From Cunninghamia lanceolata (Eukaryota > Streptophyta > Pinopsida > Cupressales > Cupressaceae), in contig BSBN01000445.1 of assembly GCA_027924645.1 (NCBI GenBank), forward strand, positions 1,922,001-1,986,000: 64,000 nt of DNA. The letters run 5' to 3'. The notes below the pieces were generated by a model that searched no databases, was not told the origin of the DNA, and was given only the letters and a program-made list of their open reading frames with translations. Numbering within the stretch: position 1 is the stretch's first letter; each line of letters opens with the position of its first letter. Below are positions 1 to 12,131 of this stretch, one piece after another. A program made the translations under genes and the position numbers.

Positions 1-2
1 TA

Positions 3-785
3 ATGGAGAACTTGAAAAGAACAAAAGAGACAAATTATCCCTTCAAATATGGAACCTTGATCAACTGTCTCTTCTATTTCTTGAGAGAGCTACCTAGCTT
101 GCAAAGCATTGTCAAGCTTGATCACACACTAGTAGCAACTCAAATAAGAAATCACCTATAGAGTTTGGGAAATGCAAATAGACATAATGAAATTTTATGG
201 GGATACTTCATGAAATTTCAAAAGAAAATGTTATGTAGGGTCCGGATACCTGAAAAGGTAGTGATGAAATATGAAAATGACATTGTATTCATAGTGAACA
301 AAGACAAATGCTTCATGGAAGACGTGGAACCAAGAATTGCATGGGGTATGAAGTTGCAGAAGATATCCTAATTGAATTAGTTGATAAACTACTAAATAAA
401 CCAAAAGATCTCAAAGAAGACAGGTTTGGGACATTCAAACAATTATATATGGAATATGAGCATTCAGAGAAAATATATGATGAACAAACAAGTGAGGCAA
501 AAACCAAAGCAGAAGAATCAAGACCCTTAAATGCTCTGGTGGAATGGAAGTCAAACACTCCAGAAAAAAAAAGATGAGAAAGCTCAAAAGGAAAAACATG
601 TATCTAGTCCCAAGAAAAGAACAAGGATCTCATCCAGTATAGAAGCCACTACCAAAGTAGAGAAAGAAAATCCAATAGAAGAAAAGAAAGGAAAGAAAGT
701 TACACTTAGTGATGAACATGCAGCAAGAGACACTACTATAGACCAAATTTCAATTGACTATGCTAGAAATTTTTTAGAAAAATAG
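3..785 (+). pseudogene. Family-1 ORF2, C-terminal two thirds (element A), frameshifted
   Basis: Reading from about base 3, the frame gives MENLKRTKETNYPFKYG, matching the LLxNLKRTKEENYKFYYG stretch of the element C protein. It then continues through LWGYF, RIPEKVVMKYENDI and CFMEDVEPR, all conserved in E and C. The frame switches near 350 and again near 540, and a stop ends the last piece at 785. The distal part is lysine/glutamate-rich, like the charged tail of ORF2 in E. Function is unknown. Homology to the E and C copies is clear by eye; coding capacity is lost. Confidence 0.8.
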
Positions 786-1171
786 CAAAGAGTATAGATC
801 CTAGATTCACCCAAGACTCTATAAGGACCAATAAATCTGGCTTCTATGTCTCCTATGGAGAAATTCAAAATAGTATCAATCATGCAAGCTAAGGCTTAGG
901 AAGAAATGTTGAAAACATATATATAGGACAATGAACTCATTGATGAGACATCTAGTATTCTAGAGAAGCTAATGCCCTCATACTAGAAAGATACATGAGT
1001 ATCATCAACTGCTCATCTCAAAAGTCTAATACATTCTGTAAGTACTCATTTTGAATCCTTTGAAAAGTCTGTTGATATTAAGGTTAAAAAGGAATATAAA
1101 GACAAAGATTAGCAATATAAAAAACCAAGTTAGACAGTGACAAAATTCTGTTAGAAAGCAACATCAAGAAT

Positions 1172-1642
1172 ATGATAAATGCAATCAAGGAAGCCTGTGA
1201 TATATATATATATATTCTGTCATGGCCTGAAACCACTAAGGAAATAGATGAGAAAGTCAAAAGCATGGAGCTTCAACTCACAAATATTTCCAAGACCTTT
1301 GATCCAACAGTTGACTCAATCAGTAGCATAGAAACACAAGTTGAAAATATTCAAAACAACATAAGTAGTCTGCTCAGTAGACAGGAAGAAATCAAAAACA
1401 AAATGTGTTTTCTGAGAAGGATATTAAGCTTAAAAGTTGAGATCATGGCAAATCTTGCAGTAGAAGCACATGTAGCTTCACAAATTGACACACCTTCTAA
1501 TCTGCAAAAGGCAAAAAAATTAGTCTTTTTGATAAATGGTCACATTCAAATTTTGGAAAGAGCTAAGAAAAGATGCCAGGATGAAGAGATTACACAATTA
1601 AAGATTGTGTATAAGGATATCATCTCACCTACAACTAATTGA
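1172..1642 (+). pseudogene. Family-1 ORF2 C-terminal coiled coil (element A)
   Basis: This 156-codon open stretch has long heptad-like runs of isoleucine, leucine and glutamate, predicting a coiled coil. Its end (FLINGHIQILERAKKR) aligns with the end of ORF2 in E (FLLSGYISILDRMKQS, near 15290-15240). WP-T--I and VENI-----LL--Q blocks also occur in C near 48020-47840. It is therefore the C-terminal domain of the same protein, separated from the upstream part by stops and frameshifts between 785 and 1172. Confidence 0.7.
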
Positions 1643-1852
1643 GTTGAAGATTGTATGTGTACATATGTGGCAGAGTATGACAGATTTGTAGTTTTGACAC
1701 AATTTTGACTTTTGTACATACACCTTTGCCATTGATGTCAAAGGGGGAGAAGAAGACTAGTAAAAAATTGGGCAAACATCTAAAGAGGAGAAGAAATACA
1801 GAGTAAGGGGGAGCAGACACAAGCATTTTTCACTAAGTGTTGCCATCAATGC

Positions 1853-1865
1853 CAAAGGGGAAGAT
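1853..1865 (+). other. Polypurine tract of element A
   Basis: CAAAGGGGAAGAT lies directly before the LTR start TGTTGG. The same core in the form GGGGGAGAT precedes the 3' LTRs of H, E and B on the minus strand. Confidence 0.85.
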
Positions 1866-3196
1866 TGTTGGCAAAATACACTGCTCTAATGAAGTATTGC
1901 ATGTTGTCATTGATGGAAACAAGGTAAAGGGATTCCAATAGCATAACAAAGAGACATTACTCTAGAAGACCAACTTGGTTTGGGAACAAGGCACAAAATT
2001 ATTCTGGTCTGAAAGGCTAAGATGACTAAGTATGAATAGTATATAAAGTAAGTGACAGAGATTGGGTTATTATGCCTCCGCAATAGAAGATCATTATATG
2101 TGATTCACGTATGTTGTTCATAGCTATTTGATGATGATATGTTCCAATGAACAAGACCTGACTTCCCCTAGAAGTCATACTATGAAATGTCTAAGTCCTG
2201 GTGAACAGAAATAAGACAGGAATAGTGCATAGTGCCTGAGAAAAAGGGTCCACATTTCTCCACAGTTGCATATTTTGTCTTGTGGTTCTAAAGGTATGCT
2301 AAGAGGTCAAGAATGAATGTTGGTTATGAATCCTTGAGTCTCTTGTGGTCTGCAATGAGAGTTTTGATGTGATAGATGAATTGCGTCAAGTGTGTTCTTA
2401 AGAGACAAGCTGACATGCATGTTAGATCTTTATGCGAAGAAGATATATTGTTTAAACTATCAATCTAAGTGGTTGTATGATTGGTGCCGACCTATATGAA
2501 GATCATTATATGTTTATTTTGGTCCGCATTACTATTTGTACACATGATCAAGCCAAAAAGGTAGAATACATTGTATACACGCTTCCTATCTGGCTTGCCG
2601 ACCTGATTATGAAATGAATCTTATTGCTGATATAAATACTTGATGGATTAAGATATTGAAGTGTGAAGGATTATGAGTAGAGTGTAGAGCCTTAAAAGCA
2701 AACAAGGGCAACAAATAGAGTATATGTAGTAAAGTAAGAAGCAAGGCAGAATAAATGAAGACCTTTGAATCTGTGTATTGAACCTTCAATGGAACTATGA
2801 TCTAGCATATGGTAGATGCATTTACAATAGTCCATCCAGTAAGCCAATCTTTCATCTATCTTCTATCTTTCTTTCTCTGTGGACAATGAATCCACTTGGA
2901 TAGTGAGTCCACCTGAAATGAGCATTTCTTTGGGTAGTGAGCCCCATGGAAGCGAGCCTTTTGTAATCCGGCATTGTTATTTTAATATATTGTGAGCTAA
3001 CACTCACCGTGGTTTTTCCCTTTTTGGGTTTTCCATGTAAAAATCCTGGTGTCATGTGTTATGTATTTATGGGTGCTATTCTTATGCTTATTCTGCTCTC
3101 ATGTTATTGATTTTGGAAATTGGATTAATAAACATTTTAAGAAGTGGTTTTGTGGAATACTGATTCACCCCCTCTCAATATTCCTTATATTCAACA
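1866..3196 (+). repeat. 3' LTR of element A
   Basis: A 1331-bp LTR running TGTTGG...CAACA. Inside are TATAAATA at 2631-2638, a mini-hairpin array at about 2879-2958, and the copia-type U5 motif near 3003-3040 (GGTTTTTCCC, then GGGTTTTCC). A GATTCACCCCCTCTC stretch lies close to the end. These features occur in the same order in H, E and B. Confidence 0.88.
2631..2638 (+). promoter_or_regulatory. LTR TATA box (element A)
   Basis: TATAAATA, the same octamer as in both LTRs of copia H (minus strand, 36346-36353 and 42125-42132). It sits about 250 bases before the hairpin array, placing the array in the transcript leader. Confidence 0.65.
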
Positions 3197-3209
3197 AGCC
3201 TTTGGGCAT

Positions 3210-3920
3210 CTATCTCTTTAAGGTAATAATGTCATTAGCTAATCTTTGAATGACATGATTAGTAGAATTAACTGTTGAAGGCTTACCTATTTGTAACTTC
3301 TTTTTCCATTTGCCAATAGTTATGAGATCATCTTCAATGGAGATGGCCATAGTTTGGCATGCTACTAAATCTGCATCACCTTCTCTCTTTATGGGAAAGA
3401 TGACATCAGGAGGAAGAGAATTAATAAAGAAATACTTCAGCAAACTGTCACCTGGTTTCACATCATCGAGAATTCTATTTAGAATTTTGTTGAATTTAGC
3501 CACAAACTTTCTCATCTACTCATGCACCTCTTTCTTCATGGAAGAAAGTTGGGCTACCAAGGTATGTTCATTATCAGCAGTTTTAAATCTGTGCTCAAAG
3601 CATTGTCTCATGGTTGTTCAATCTCTGATAGACACATTGGGTAAATGATAAAACCATTTTGTTGTAGCATCAACAAGAGACTCAACAAACAAATTGATAG
3701 ATACATCTTCATGTTGCACCCCCAAGATAGAACAAGCTGTAAAGAAGGCATTTATGTGCTCATCTGGGGTAACTTTCCCATCCACTCTGAACTTGGGTAC
3801 AATTTTACTGGACCCTCTAGGCAAATCGTGCAATTGTGCTCCTAATCTCAGAGGACCTATGGTGATTCCCCATGGTACAAGAGGTGGCTGGGCCATATTG
3901 ATGGTATTATGAATTGGCAA
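3210..3920 (-). pseudogene. gag: Ty3/gypsy Gag, N-terminal half (element J)
   Basis: Starting at MPIHNTINMAQPPLVPWG, the frame shows typical plant gypsy Gag features: KFRVDGKVTPDEHINAF, then ATKWFYHLP, HRFKTADNEHTLVAQL and LLKYFFINSLPPDVIF. All pieces are in one frame, broken by a TGA near 3618 and a TAG near 3516. Both fall where a tryptophan is expected (RD-W-TTMRQ and HE-W-MRKF), so both look like G-to-A changes. The C-terminal half and Pol are missing because A interrupts it. Confidence 0.8.
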
Positions 3921-4586
3921 GTTAACTTATAATAGTAAAATAGTACTGTCAAGAGTGAGGACTTTCGTAAGACAAACTTGAAGACTCTCTTTTTGGAGGA
4001 GAGGATGTTCTACTTAGGGACTTGACCTTACGAGTAGGGGGAAATGGAGCAAAATCCAAAGATTGTAGCAAATCAAAATCAGAGATACCCTTCTTTCTAT
4101 CACCCGTAGTGTATCTTTTTGAATCCAGTTTTCACAGATATACAAAATCAAAGAGTAGAGTCACCAAACCACTAATTGGTTGTTATGAGGATGAACTTGC
4201 TGGTCATGTGCTTGATTCCTCGGTCTATTAGCTAAGTTTTTCTATCTATAATTAGGAATTCCTTGAATTCGAAGGGTTCTCTCTCTCCTAGGCAGTGGGA
4301 CTATGCCTTCGAAAAAAAAATTCCTGAGCTTGACCAAAATGTCTTGCATTTTATCTTATGATATCTCCAAGTTCTTCCTTTTCTTCAAGCACTTCGTTAA
4401 CTTGGTGATATTGTTGGTTAGTTCTCCTAGTCTACTAGACTAAAACTTGTAGATGAGTTATAATATCTTCTTGGTCACCAGTAAGTCAATCTACGTTAGG
4501 CTATATGATAGGTGCATGTTTTCCATGGAGAACCATAAAGGCCAATGATAAAGCAACTCAAGTTATATGTAAAGTTATTTTCATAT

Positions 4587-4605
4587 CTCCCTAGTAGAGT
4601 CACCA
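4587..4605 (-). other. Primer-binding site of element J (tRNA-Arg type)
   Basis: On the minus strand TGGTGACTCTACTAGGGA resembles the complement of plant tRNA-Arg 3' ends (TGGCGACTCCACTGGG), differing only by transitions. It marks the junction of the gag leader and the 5' LTR. Confidence 0.55.
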
Positions 4606-5449
4606 AAAATCTATTGGTTTACAGATTTTGCCACCTAACTCTATATTCTCACACCTGCACAAGTGACAAATGTACCAATGGTTGAACTAATTGTAATGAT
4701 GTTTAACGATGATTATCTACGTGTATAACAAGGTGCAACTACCTTCTTATGATATACAAAGAATGGAAACTTGATATACTTTCAACCAGAAAGAAAAAAG
4801 GTGGTGCTTTTAACCAGAAAGCATAAAGGCAGTACATCCCATCACCAACTGAATTAAAAATAAGTACAAGACTTCAATAGCAATAACCTCAATCAAAATA
4901 ATAATGAATCACACCAATTGTTATACAATCACTACTGCAAACCATTCATCAAAAGATAAATATCCACAACAATCAGAAGGAATTAAAACATTCAATTACT
5001 TCAACATCGAATTAATAATCACCAATCAATAGTATATTCAACATAGGAAGAATAAGCATTTAGATAACCATAACATAAATTCTATGATCACTGAACACTC
5101 ATTATATTGATTTCAATTCATTTATCAAAGTAACTAAACAAAAACTTCACACCAAAATTGATCTCTAACTAAAACAAAGTTTGCCAAAGATCCACAACAT
5201 GGACAGGCTAATATAATTTATAGCCTTGTCACAATAACTGTTTTGAAAATAATAATGGCTTCTTGGGGATAGTCGATTTAAAGAATTCTTAAATAAACAT
5301 AACTTAAAGAAACAACTCTCCAAAGCCAATAGTGTTTTTACATCAAATGAAAATACTAAAGCATATGAAAAATTAGTCAATTAATTATCACCACATCACC
5401 ATCAAGGTGAGTCTCCTTTTGTGCCACTTCCTTCTCCCTACTTTGTCCA

Positions 5450-8400
5450 TCTTCAGAAACTGAGTCCACTTGTTCCATTTGGTTTGTCTATGCTCATAAA
5501 TTTGCTTTGTATGTTCTATACCTGCTAATGATTAGTGATAGTGCTACGCTACTTGGGTTGCCATTCATACTAACCTAAAGTTTCTTTTTTATTATCATCC
5601 AATCAGCATTTGTTATTCTTTTATGAACTACATCCATTTTAGTCTTGAAAGTTCTGACATAAGTTGCTAATCTCCCAAGCTTCCCAAATGACTCACCAGT
5701 GATTACATCAACAACTACTATTTCTTCATCAATCATCTTCTTTAAATTTAGTTTTATCTCCTTTATCTCCAAAAGCTTGTCTTCATCCTCACCAAAAGCC
5801 TTTGTGTCTAGAACCATAAATTTACTCTTGAGATCCCTTTGATCTATGAAATAATGAGCTAGGGTACTTCTCATTTCTTCCTCAACTACTCCCATTACAG
5901 ACATTTCCCATTCAAGCATGTCAGACCACACAACAGATTCCATCTCTTTTGGATCATTCAAAATCTTCTTGGCCACAAAAATGTTAATGTCCATATTAGC
6001 CATCTCTTGCACTTCTTTGGAAACCATGAAAAGGCTACTATTATCTTTCCTTACAGTTTGCAACTCAGTGACTAATGCTTCTCTCTTACTAGAAATAGAG
6101 TTATATAGTTTTGTCAACTCTTCGATATAAATCAAACCATCCAGAGTTACCTCTTAATCCATTGCTCAATAGCATTGCTCAGAGCTTGGAACCATTTAAT
6201 TTGCTGCAATAGATTAAGATTTGGGCCATCCATGTTTATACTTGACAACTCCTCTATAGGTTGGGTGGTAATTTTTAAATTAGACTGAATAAAAAAGTCA
6301 AGGAGTTTACTTGCACCTGTAATTTGGCATTTTCTTGTTGTTCTTTCTTAATTCTCTTCGACAAATTACTAATAGAGAACTTGGTATGGTAAATTTCTCC
6401 TTCCACAGTTGAAGGTTCCATATCAACTCAACTCAATATGAAGTCAGATTCAGTCACTTTATATTCATTCTTTTTGTCCTTAGGATCCACAATTTCTAAA
6501 ATATGGTGCCCTATAGAAGGGTCTTCTACCATCCATGACATTCTTTTAGCCCTCTTCAACTTGGGTGTATCTTGCAATAGTTTAGCAATAGTATCTATAA
6601 TAGTATCAACCATAGGATTATACCTTTTCTTTTTCTCCACCACCTTCCTTAGAAATGCAGGGGATGAGGAAGAAGAAACATTAGTATTCACAACATTCAA
6701 CATCACACTATCTGAGTGCAAAGAAGGGGAATTGTGTTCCAGAGGATCATTCAAGCTAGGGAAAACTAGATTACTAAAAAATGAATGAAGCACATTATCT
6801 TCACCAAGTTGATTGAAAATTAGAGAATCACCATCAATTACAAGGGGGATAGGAAGGGGCAAATGGTCTACTTGCAATCGTGAAGCAACCAATCTATTGA
6901 CAGCTATCACAGGCTGGCTATCATGTTCATAGGTTGTCTTTAATCTCCTAATGTCCTCTAGCTACTTTCCATCTCCGCTCGATTGTGAGCCAACTCTATG
7001 AAGAGTTGGGTCCAAACTCAATGAGTTTCTGGGAGTGTGAGTAGGTTGGGATCTATTTTGTTCATGAATAACTAATTCCTTTTGAGCTGAAGAATCGGCA
7101 TGTTCCCTAAATTTTACATCTAACCATCTTTTAGTTCTTCTTAACATGTGAAAAGAGTGAAGCATTATATCTATGACTTCCTTATCTGACTATCACACTA
7201 GAGGAAGAGGTTGCAAAGAGGCACTATGAGAACTTTCATCCAATATGTCCTAATTATCAAACACCATATCTGGGACTTGTAATGGGAAGTTGAAAGCATG
7301 GACTTGGTCGATGGTCAACCACATCCAGCTTCTCCTTTGTAGTTCTCTCTCATCCAAGCAATCCTCCCAAAAATCCTCAATCTGATGTTTATGTGAATAC
7401 AAACCAACTCCATGCATATTTCTCTTTACAAAATTCTTGCTATCAAATGTTGTTCGTGCATGTAACCTGTGGAAGTTATACTCTGCTAGTAGTTTCTCTA
7501 CATTCTTTGCACTGTCATTGCTTTTACAAGAAAAGAAAAAAATGGACACAAAGAATGAATATCCCTTCTTCTTCATGGCATGATACTTGATATTCAAAAC
7601 TGTCGTTTGGTGGAAAACTTCTAAAAGCACAATGAAATCTAATGGATACCTTGGTAATTTTAATAGGGCATTTTCATAACCCCCTATTCTCAAATATGAA
7701 AAATGGTCAAACAAAATATTAAAGCTTCCAAAATTTATTACCAGGGTGGCTACTTCAGGAAAGAACCTCCTCTCTAAGGAACCTTAATTCTCTTCACAAT
7801 CAACTTTGAGAAAGCATTGTTTACCCTATGGAAATCTTTCATCCCAATACTCCTCTGCAATTGTACGAAAAGTTGATACATAGGTGTATTTGAGGTGGGA
7901 ACTCCTTGCTCTCTTAAACTAGGTCAGACAACCTCGCTATTAGCCAAGGCATACACCAACAGGGAACACATATGAAAATTCACTTTCTATAGAAAATTCA
8001 CCAGCTACTCATGCATGTTTTCACTTAGCAGTTTAGCCCAATCTATGTATTGATCACCACAAATCAATAAAATGAACTAACACATCCAATATTCAAAAGA
8101 ATCAAATTCTACACTTCTAACCACATGATGTAGCAAGGTGATCATATTAGATATCTCATCCTTAAAGTGACCTCTTTTTAGATTGGTAGGGAGCCTAGAC
8201 TTCCCTTTCTTTTCAACTTCTAGCCAACTTTTGGCAATGCGGCTTTGACATCAATCTTTCTTATCCCAGTAAAATCCCCAGCCAGTGGTAACAGAAACAT
8301 CAATGAATTCCTCATAATCATCCAACTTCAAAGCATGAGAAATAGGTTCCAAATTAATTTTAGTTATCACGGAGCCATCCGAGGATCGTATCTCTTATGA

Positions 8401-9239
8401 ATCAGGGAAATAATTATTAGCACATGCAACAACTAGGTTAGGACAAGGCACATCAGGTGGTAAAGCTCTAGCTCGGTCTAACCCACTACTTACAATTTTC
8501 TCTGCAAGAGAAGACCTAGCTTCTGGATGCATTCTCTTCTAAAAATTTTCTAGGTCTATATGACCAAGGTTTGTATCTTTCACTCTTGATAGATCATTCT
8601 CCACAATAGGAACAACCAGAGCCTCTTGGAACTTATACTTCCTCTTGACCAGTTTGAGAAACCAAAAAGAAAATAACTCTAAAACATTGAAGGATACAAA
8701 GGAGGTCCACATTATATTTGCAAGAAAAGAATTATCCAAATTCATGAAAGAAATATTTCTCTTCCCAACCAGTACATAACAATTATGTTGTCATAGCAAG
8801 AGAGAGAGAGATGAAGGAGAAAAGCCAATTGAGCTAACCTATATGTGAGGAGTCCTACAAATTCTCTATGAGTGGCTAGATTAGAAGCTCTCCTCAGTAT
8901 ATCTCCTTCACAGTATTATGAGAATTTTCTTTATGGGGTGATCAATTTATCCAGGTCTCATATCAAATCTAATTAATTCCCTCATAAATTTCATTTATCA
9001 TTGGTGGTGCATTGTACTTTGAAATTTGTAAATAGCCCCATTTGTTTCACTTTGAAAAGAGTGCCCACACATTTCCAACATTCCAAATTTATTACGGGAT
9101 GAGAAGTGTCACCTATTCTTTACTTATCCTCAACTAAGAAGGAGGCATCACAGGAGTGATGAGTGCATTCAGTCAGGAAGTCATAGATATTTTGAACTGA
9201 TGAACTAACTAAGTGAGAGTTCAGAAGTTCAAGAACTTC
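5450..9239 (-). mobile_element. Element I: decayed relative of element D
   Basis: The minus strand carries a broken ORF (5575-8745) whose pieces align in order with the D protein. Sequence from 8746 to 9239 is a non-coding upstream region in which I recognise no LTR or primer site. The right boundary is where the truncated LTR of C begins. The left boundary with J is not defined. Confidence 0.5.
5575..8745 (-). pseudogene. Family-2 unassigned protein (element I), fragmented
   Basis: Pieces in order on the minus strand: 8539-8745 (N-terminal region), about 8200-8460 (PDVPCPNLVVACANNYFP, like PELIIECARNYNP in D), 7250-7714 (LPRYPLDFIVLLE, like LARYPMDPIVLME; then HKHQIEDFWEDC), 6428-6910 (KLKRAKRMSWMVEDP, like KLKKKARLTLAIRRDP) and 5575-6135 (coiled coil). 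Several stops and frameshifts separate them. No known domain is recognised. Its value is as a second copy that shows which parts of the D protein are conserved and where D has been interrupted. Confidence 0.7.
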
Positions 9240-10132
9240 CTGAACTATTATGAAAGAAGCATCTAACTTATGCTAATGTTGCAATCCTCTTTTCTGCACA
9301 ATTACTCCATCATACTGACTTCACACACTTCATACTATTCATTCTACTCTATCACATTCACACTAACATGTCTTTTTCACAAATGAATTTGTTCTTCTAT
9401 ATATATCCTCTGCAACCACTTAAAACCTCAATTAGGTTAGGACTAGAAAGACCTTAAGATGAAATGTGTAATTCTGTATGGGTTGGCTTGGAACAAATAC
9501 ATTTTGAGTTGTGAATCACTTCATGTGGCACAACAAGGTTAATTGCATCATAACACATCCTTCAATTTCAAAACCACTAATTAGGATCCTCTGTACATGA
9601 GGGAAACCAAGCCATTGGCTCAACCGGCAAGACCACTACTAACTGTCCATCTTCACACTATCAGGGAGAAGCCAAAATCATTATGCGGACTAGAGTTTCA
9701 ACATTGTGCCTTCTCAATATGATTCACACACTATTTTCTTGAAGTATCTAATCAATATATGAATCCACAAAACAAGAAACATGTTGAACTAATGAACACA
9801 AAGCATTACGGACTGATTGTAACACATCGAGACTTGAGATGTCGCATTGCGGTACACCAACACATTTGAAACTCTTAGGAGAGAAAACATACATCATTAT
9901 ACATATATTCCTAGATCCACACATCCTCATTTATCACTTTCAAAAAAAACCAGAGATATGACTCAGGTATACTATAATTCAGAGGACAATCATATGCAAT
10001 TCTTCACTCACTAACTTAAATACCTTATGTGGTACAAGAGATAAGAAATATTTTCATGCAATTCAAACCTAAGATACATTAGGGTATGTAGAATCTCTAC
10101 ACAAGCTCCTATATCTAATCTGTATACTTTCT
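9240..10132 (-). repeat. Left LTR of C, piece 1
   Basis: From about 9247 (GAAAGAAGCATCTAACTTA) this follows the right LTR of C from 54460 onward to GTATACTTT. The first ~310 bases of the LTR, present at 54136-54450, are absent, so the outer end was lost. It stops at TTTCT (10128-10132), the target duplication of B. Confidence 0.85.
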
Positions 10133-10335
10133 TATTGAACACCTGGAATACTAAGAGGGGGGAGTGAATCAATATTCTTTGAAACTACTTAAGCATTTAA
10201 ACATTCATTACACATAACATATTTAATTTACAGTAAGAAAGGAAAGCATAAAATCAACTATCATAATGCATAATAGATGAACACCAGATTTTTATGTGGA
10301 AAACCCAAAAAGGCAAAAACCACGGTGAGGATTAG

Positions 10336-10397
<62 letters not shown>

Positions 10398-11538
10398 GAT
10401 TACAATTAGGCTCACTACAGAAAGGACTCATTGTCCTGAATAGAAAGAGATAGAAGAAAGGGTGGCTCACTGCCAAATATGAACTACTATTAGTGCATCT
10501 GACTCATGCTGGAGACACAGTTCCACTGAAGCTCAAAACACTAACTTGACACACTTCATCTTCACCACAAAACTTATCTGATTCCTTTTCTCATCAGATT
10601 CTACTCAACCATACACTCTTACTTCTTTTGCATATCACCATACACAAAGTCACACCTTCACAAAAGAAATCAATTTTGTATATATACCACTTTCAAGTAG
10701 ACCATCAATTAGGTTGGCAGGGAGATGTATCATATGACTACTTAACTTGTCAGCCAAAAACACAACTCAAAATGCTTTGCAGAGAGAATCAAGGTGTGTA
10801 ACACGTTGAGATAGGTCAGCATGGCCTATATTTTCTCCCATGACTCTATTCCAAACATGTCTTGACTCTAGACAATCTCAACACCTTTAGGTCAGCTTAA
10901 CTAGTGAAGCAACAATAGCATGAACTAACTATTAGTTCATAATTCACCATGAGGACCACCAAAATTCTTATCATTTAAATCATGCACACCTTTGACATCC
11001 ATAACCTCTTCCTTAAAATTGCATGGCAAGATATTCATCTACAGTGGAATGTGGAGCATTCCAATTTGTCACTGGCACTGTCATTACATAGTCCAGTACT
11101 CTGTCAACTCTATATTTCACTCTGAAGGATTTCAAGACCTAAATTTAGACTCCTTTGGTATGAACCCTCATTACCTTACAACTGTAGAGCAAAACTCTTT
11201 ATAGAGAAGAAATGTGGATTGAAGAACCATGGCCCTGTCATAGTTATGTTCAGTAAATGTCTTAGGAAAATCTTTAGCAAGTTGTACCTAATTGCAGAGC
11301 ACCAAAATGAATGAATATCATGCTTGGATGTATTATCCATCATACTGCACTTAGTAGCTTCTCCAGATCAATACTTAGGATATCATTCTTAACTAGACCA
11401 ACACAACTGTACATGTATACCTTACTGAACGTCTCTAGACCAACACAACTATGTCTTTACCATTTGTTGCCATCAATGACAACACTGGTTATTGTTATGC
11501 TCATCAGTCACTTCATCATCATGCTTATGTTTCCAATA
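10133..11538 (-). repeat. Left (3') LTR of B
   Basis: A 1406-bp LTR. Near its left end it has the U5 motif (GGAAAACCCAAAAAGGC, about 10300) and hairpins such as AGGAC-TCATT-GTCCT (10423-10437) and TGGC-TCACT-GCCA (10463-10475). A TATATATA sits near 10680. The terminal TG is changed to TA. Confidence 0.88.
10338..10396. repeat. (CA)n microsatellite in the left LTR of B
   Basis: About 29 CA units immediately after the U5 motif. The sister LTR has a shorter compound TC/AC tract at the equivalent place (26669-26701). Confidence 0.97.
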
Positions 11539-11550
11539 ATCTCCCCCTTT
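11539..11550 (-). other. Polypurine tract of B
   Basis: ATCTCCCCCTTT on the plus strand, i.e. AAAGGGGGAGAT on the minus strand, abutting the left LTR. It is followed by the GTCATTGATGGCAACA block shared with H and E. Confidence 0.85.
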
Positions 11551-11642
11551 GTCATTGATGGCAACATAGCCAAAAATTATTCCTCTTTGTCATCAATGAC
11601 AAAGGAACTACTTGTATATCTGCAAGTCAAAAACTTCTCCCA

Positions 11643-12131
11643 CTATCTCAAATTTGATCTTGCTTTATTATATACATACTCCCCCTTTATTCTGTTGGTG
11701 AGATAAATCTTGTATCTAATCATCATAGATGCATACTTCACAGTAGGGTCTTCAATGTCATTCACAATCAGAGCTCTCTTATCAAATTTTTCTTTGGTTA
11801 GCTTCATAACCACATCATTTTTGACTGATTTTAGTGTCAGAACAGCTCCGATGGACCACAACCTTGTCATAGCCCTAATGGATTCCTTGCTTATCATATG
11901 TGGTAGATCCAGTCACAAGAATTTATCATGGATGCAGCTCAATGCATAGTTATCCCAAGAATCTTCATAGCACAGAATAGGGAAATCATTCCAAACATCT
12001 AATTTCTTCTCTGTTAGGGCACTGTACTCATGTTTTAGGTCAAAATTGTCATCGGTTAGCTCATTGACCCAGACTTCTCCCAATTTTGCATGATTGTATT
12101 CTTCCATATTTGTATGGATATACATCCTCAC
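11643..12131 (-). pseudogene. Family-1 ORF2 core, truncated (element B)
   Basis: Two pieces (11913-12131, then 11643-11897) match the ORF2 core of E: VRMYIHTNMEEYNHAKL, FDLKHEYSALTEKKLD, KSVKNDVV, KFDKRALIVNDI and MMIRYKIY. A stop lies between the pieces. Right after YKIY the similarity ends, and short unrelated sequence leads directly to the polypurine tract. The distal half of ORF2 present in E and C has been deleted here. Confidence 0.75.

Larger units (their letters stand above)
1..3196 (+). mobile_element. Element A: 3' half of a non-autonomous copia-type LTR retrotransposon
   Basis: The window opens inside this element. It holds ORF2 remnants (3-785 and 1172-1642), a polypurine tract (AAAGGGGAAGAT, ending at 1865) and a complete 3' LTR (1866-3196, TGTTGG...CAACA). 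No polymerase domain is seen. The ORF2 matches those of elements E and C. It lies inside the gypsy gag of element J, so A is younger than J. The other LTR and the target duplication (expected sequence AGCCT, 3197-3201) lie to the left of the window. Confidence 0.85.
3197..5450 (-). mobile_element. Element J: 5' part of a Ty3/gypsy element
   Basis: A minus-strand gag remnant (3210-3920) is followed upstream by non-coding leader and a primer-binding site at about 4587-4605. On the minus strand this reads TGGTGACTCTACTAGGGA, close to the tRNA-Arg type used by many plant gypsy elements. AT-rich sequence to about 5450 is probably its 5' LTR, but I could not place its ends; a possible inner end is TGG at 4615. 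Insertion of A separated gag from the rest, which lies left of the window. Confidence 0.55.

Noticed and set aside
10261..10476. Minus-strand ORF with a Val-Cys repeat
   Set aside because: It is a translation of the (CA)n microsatellite.
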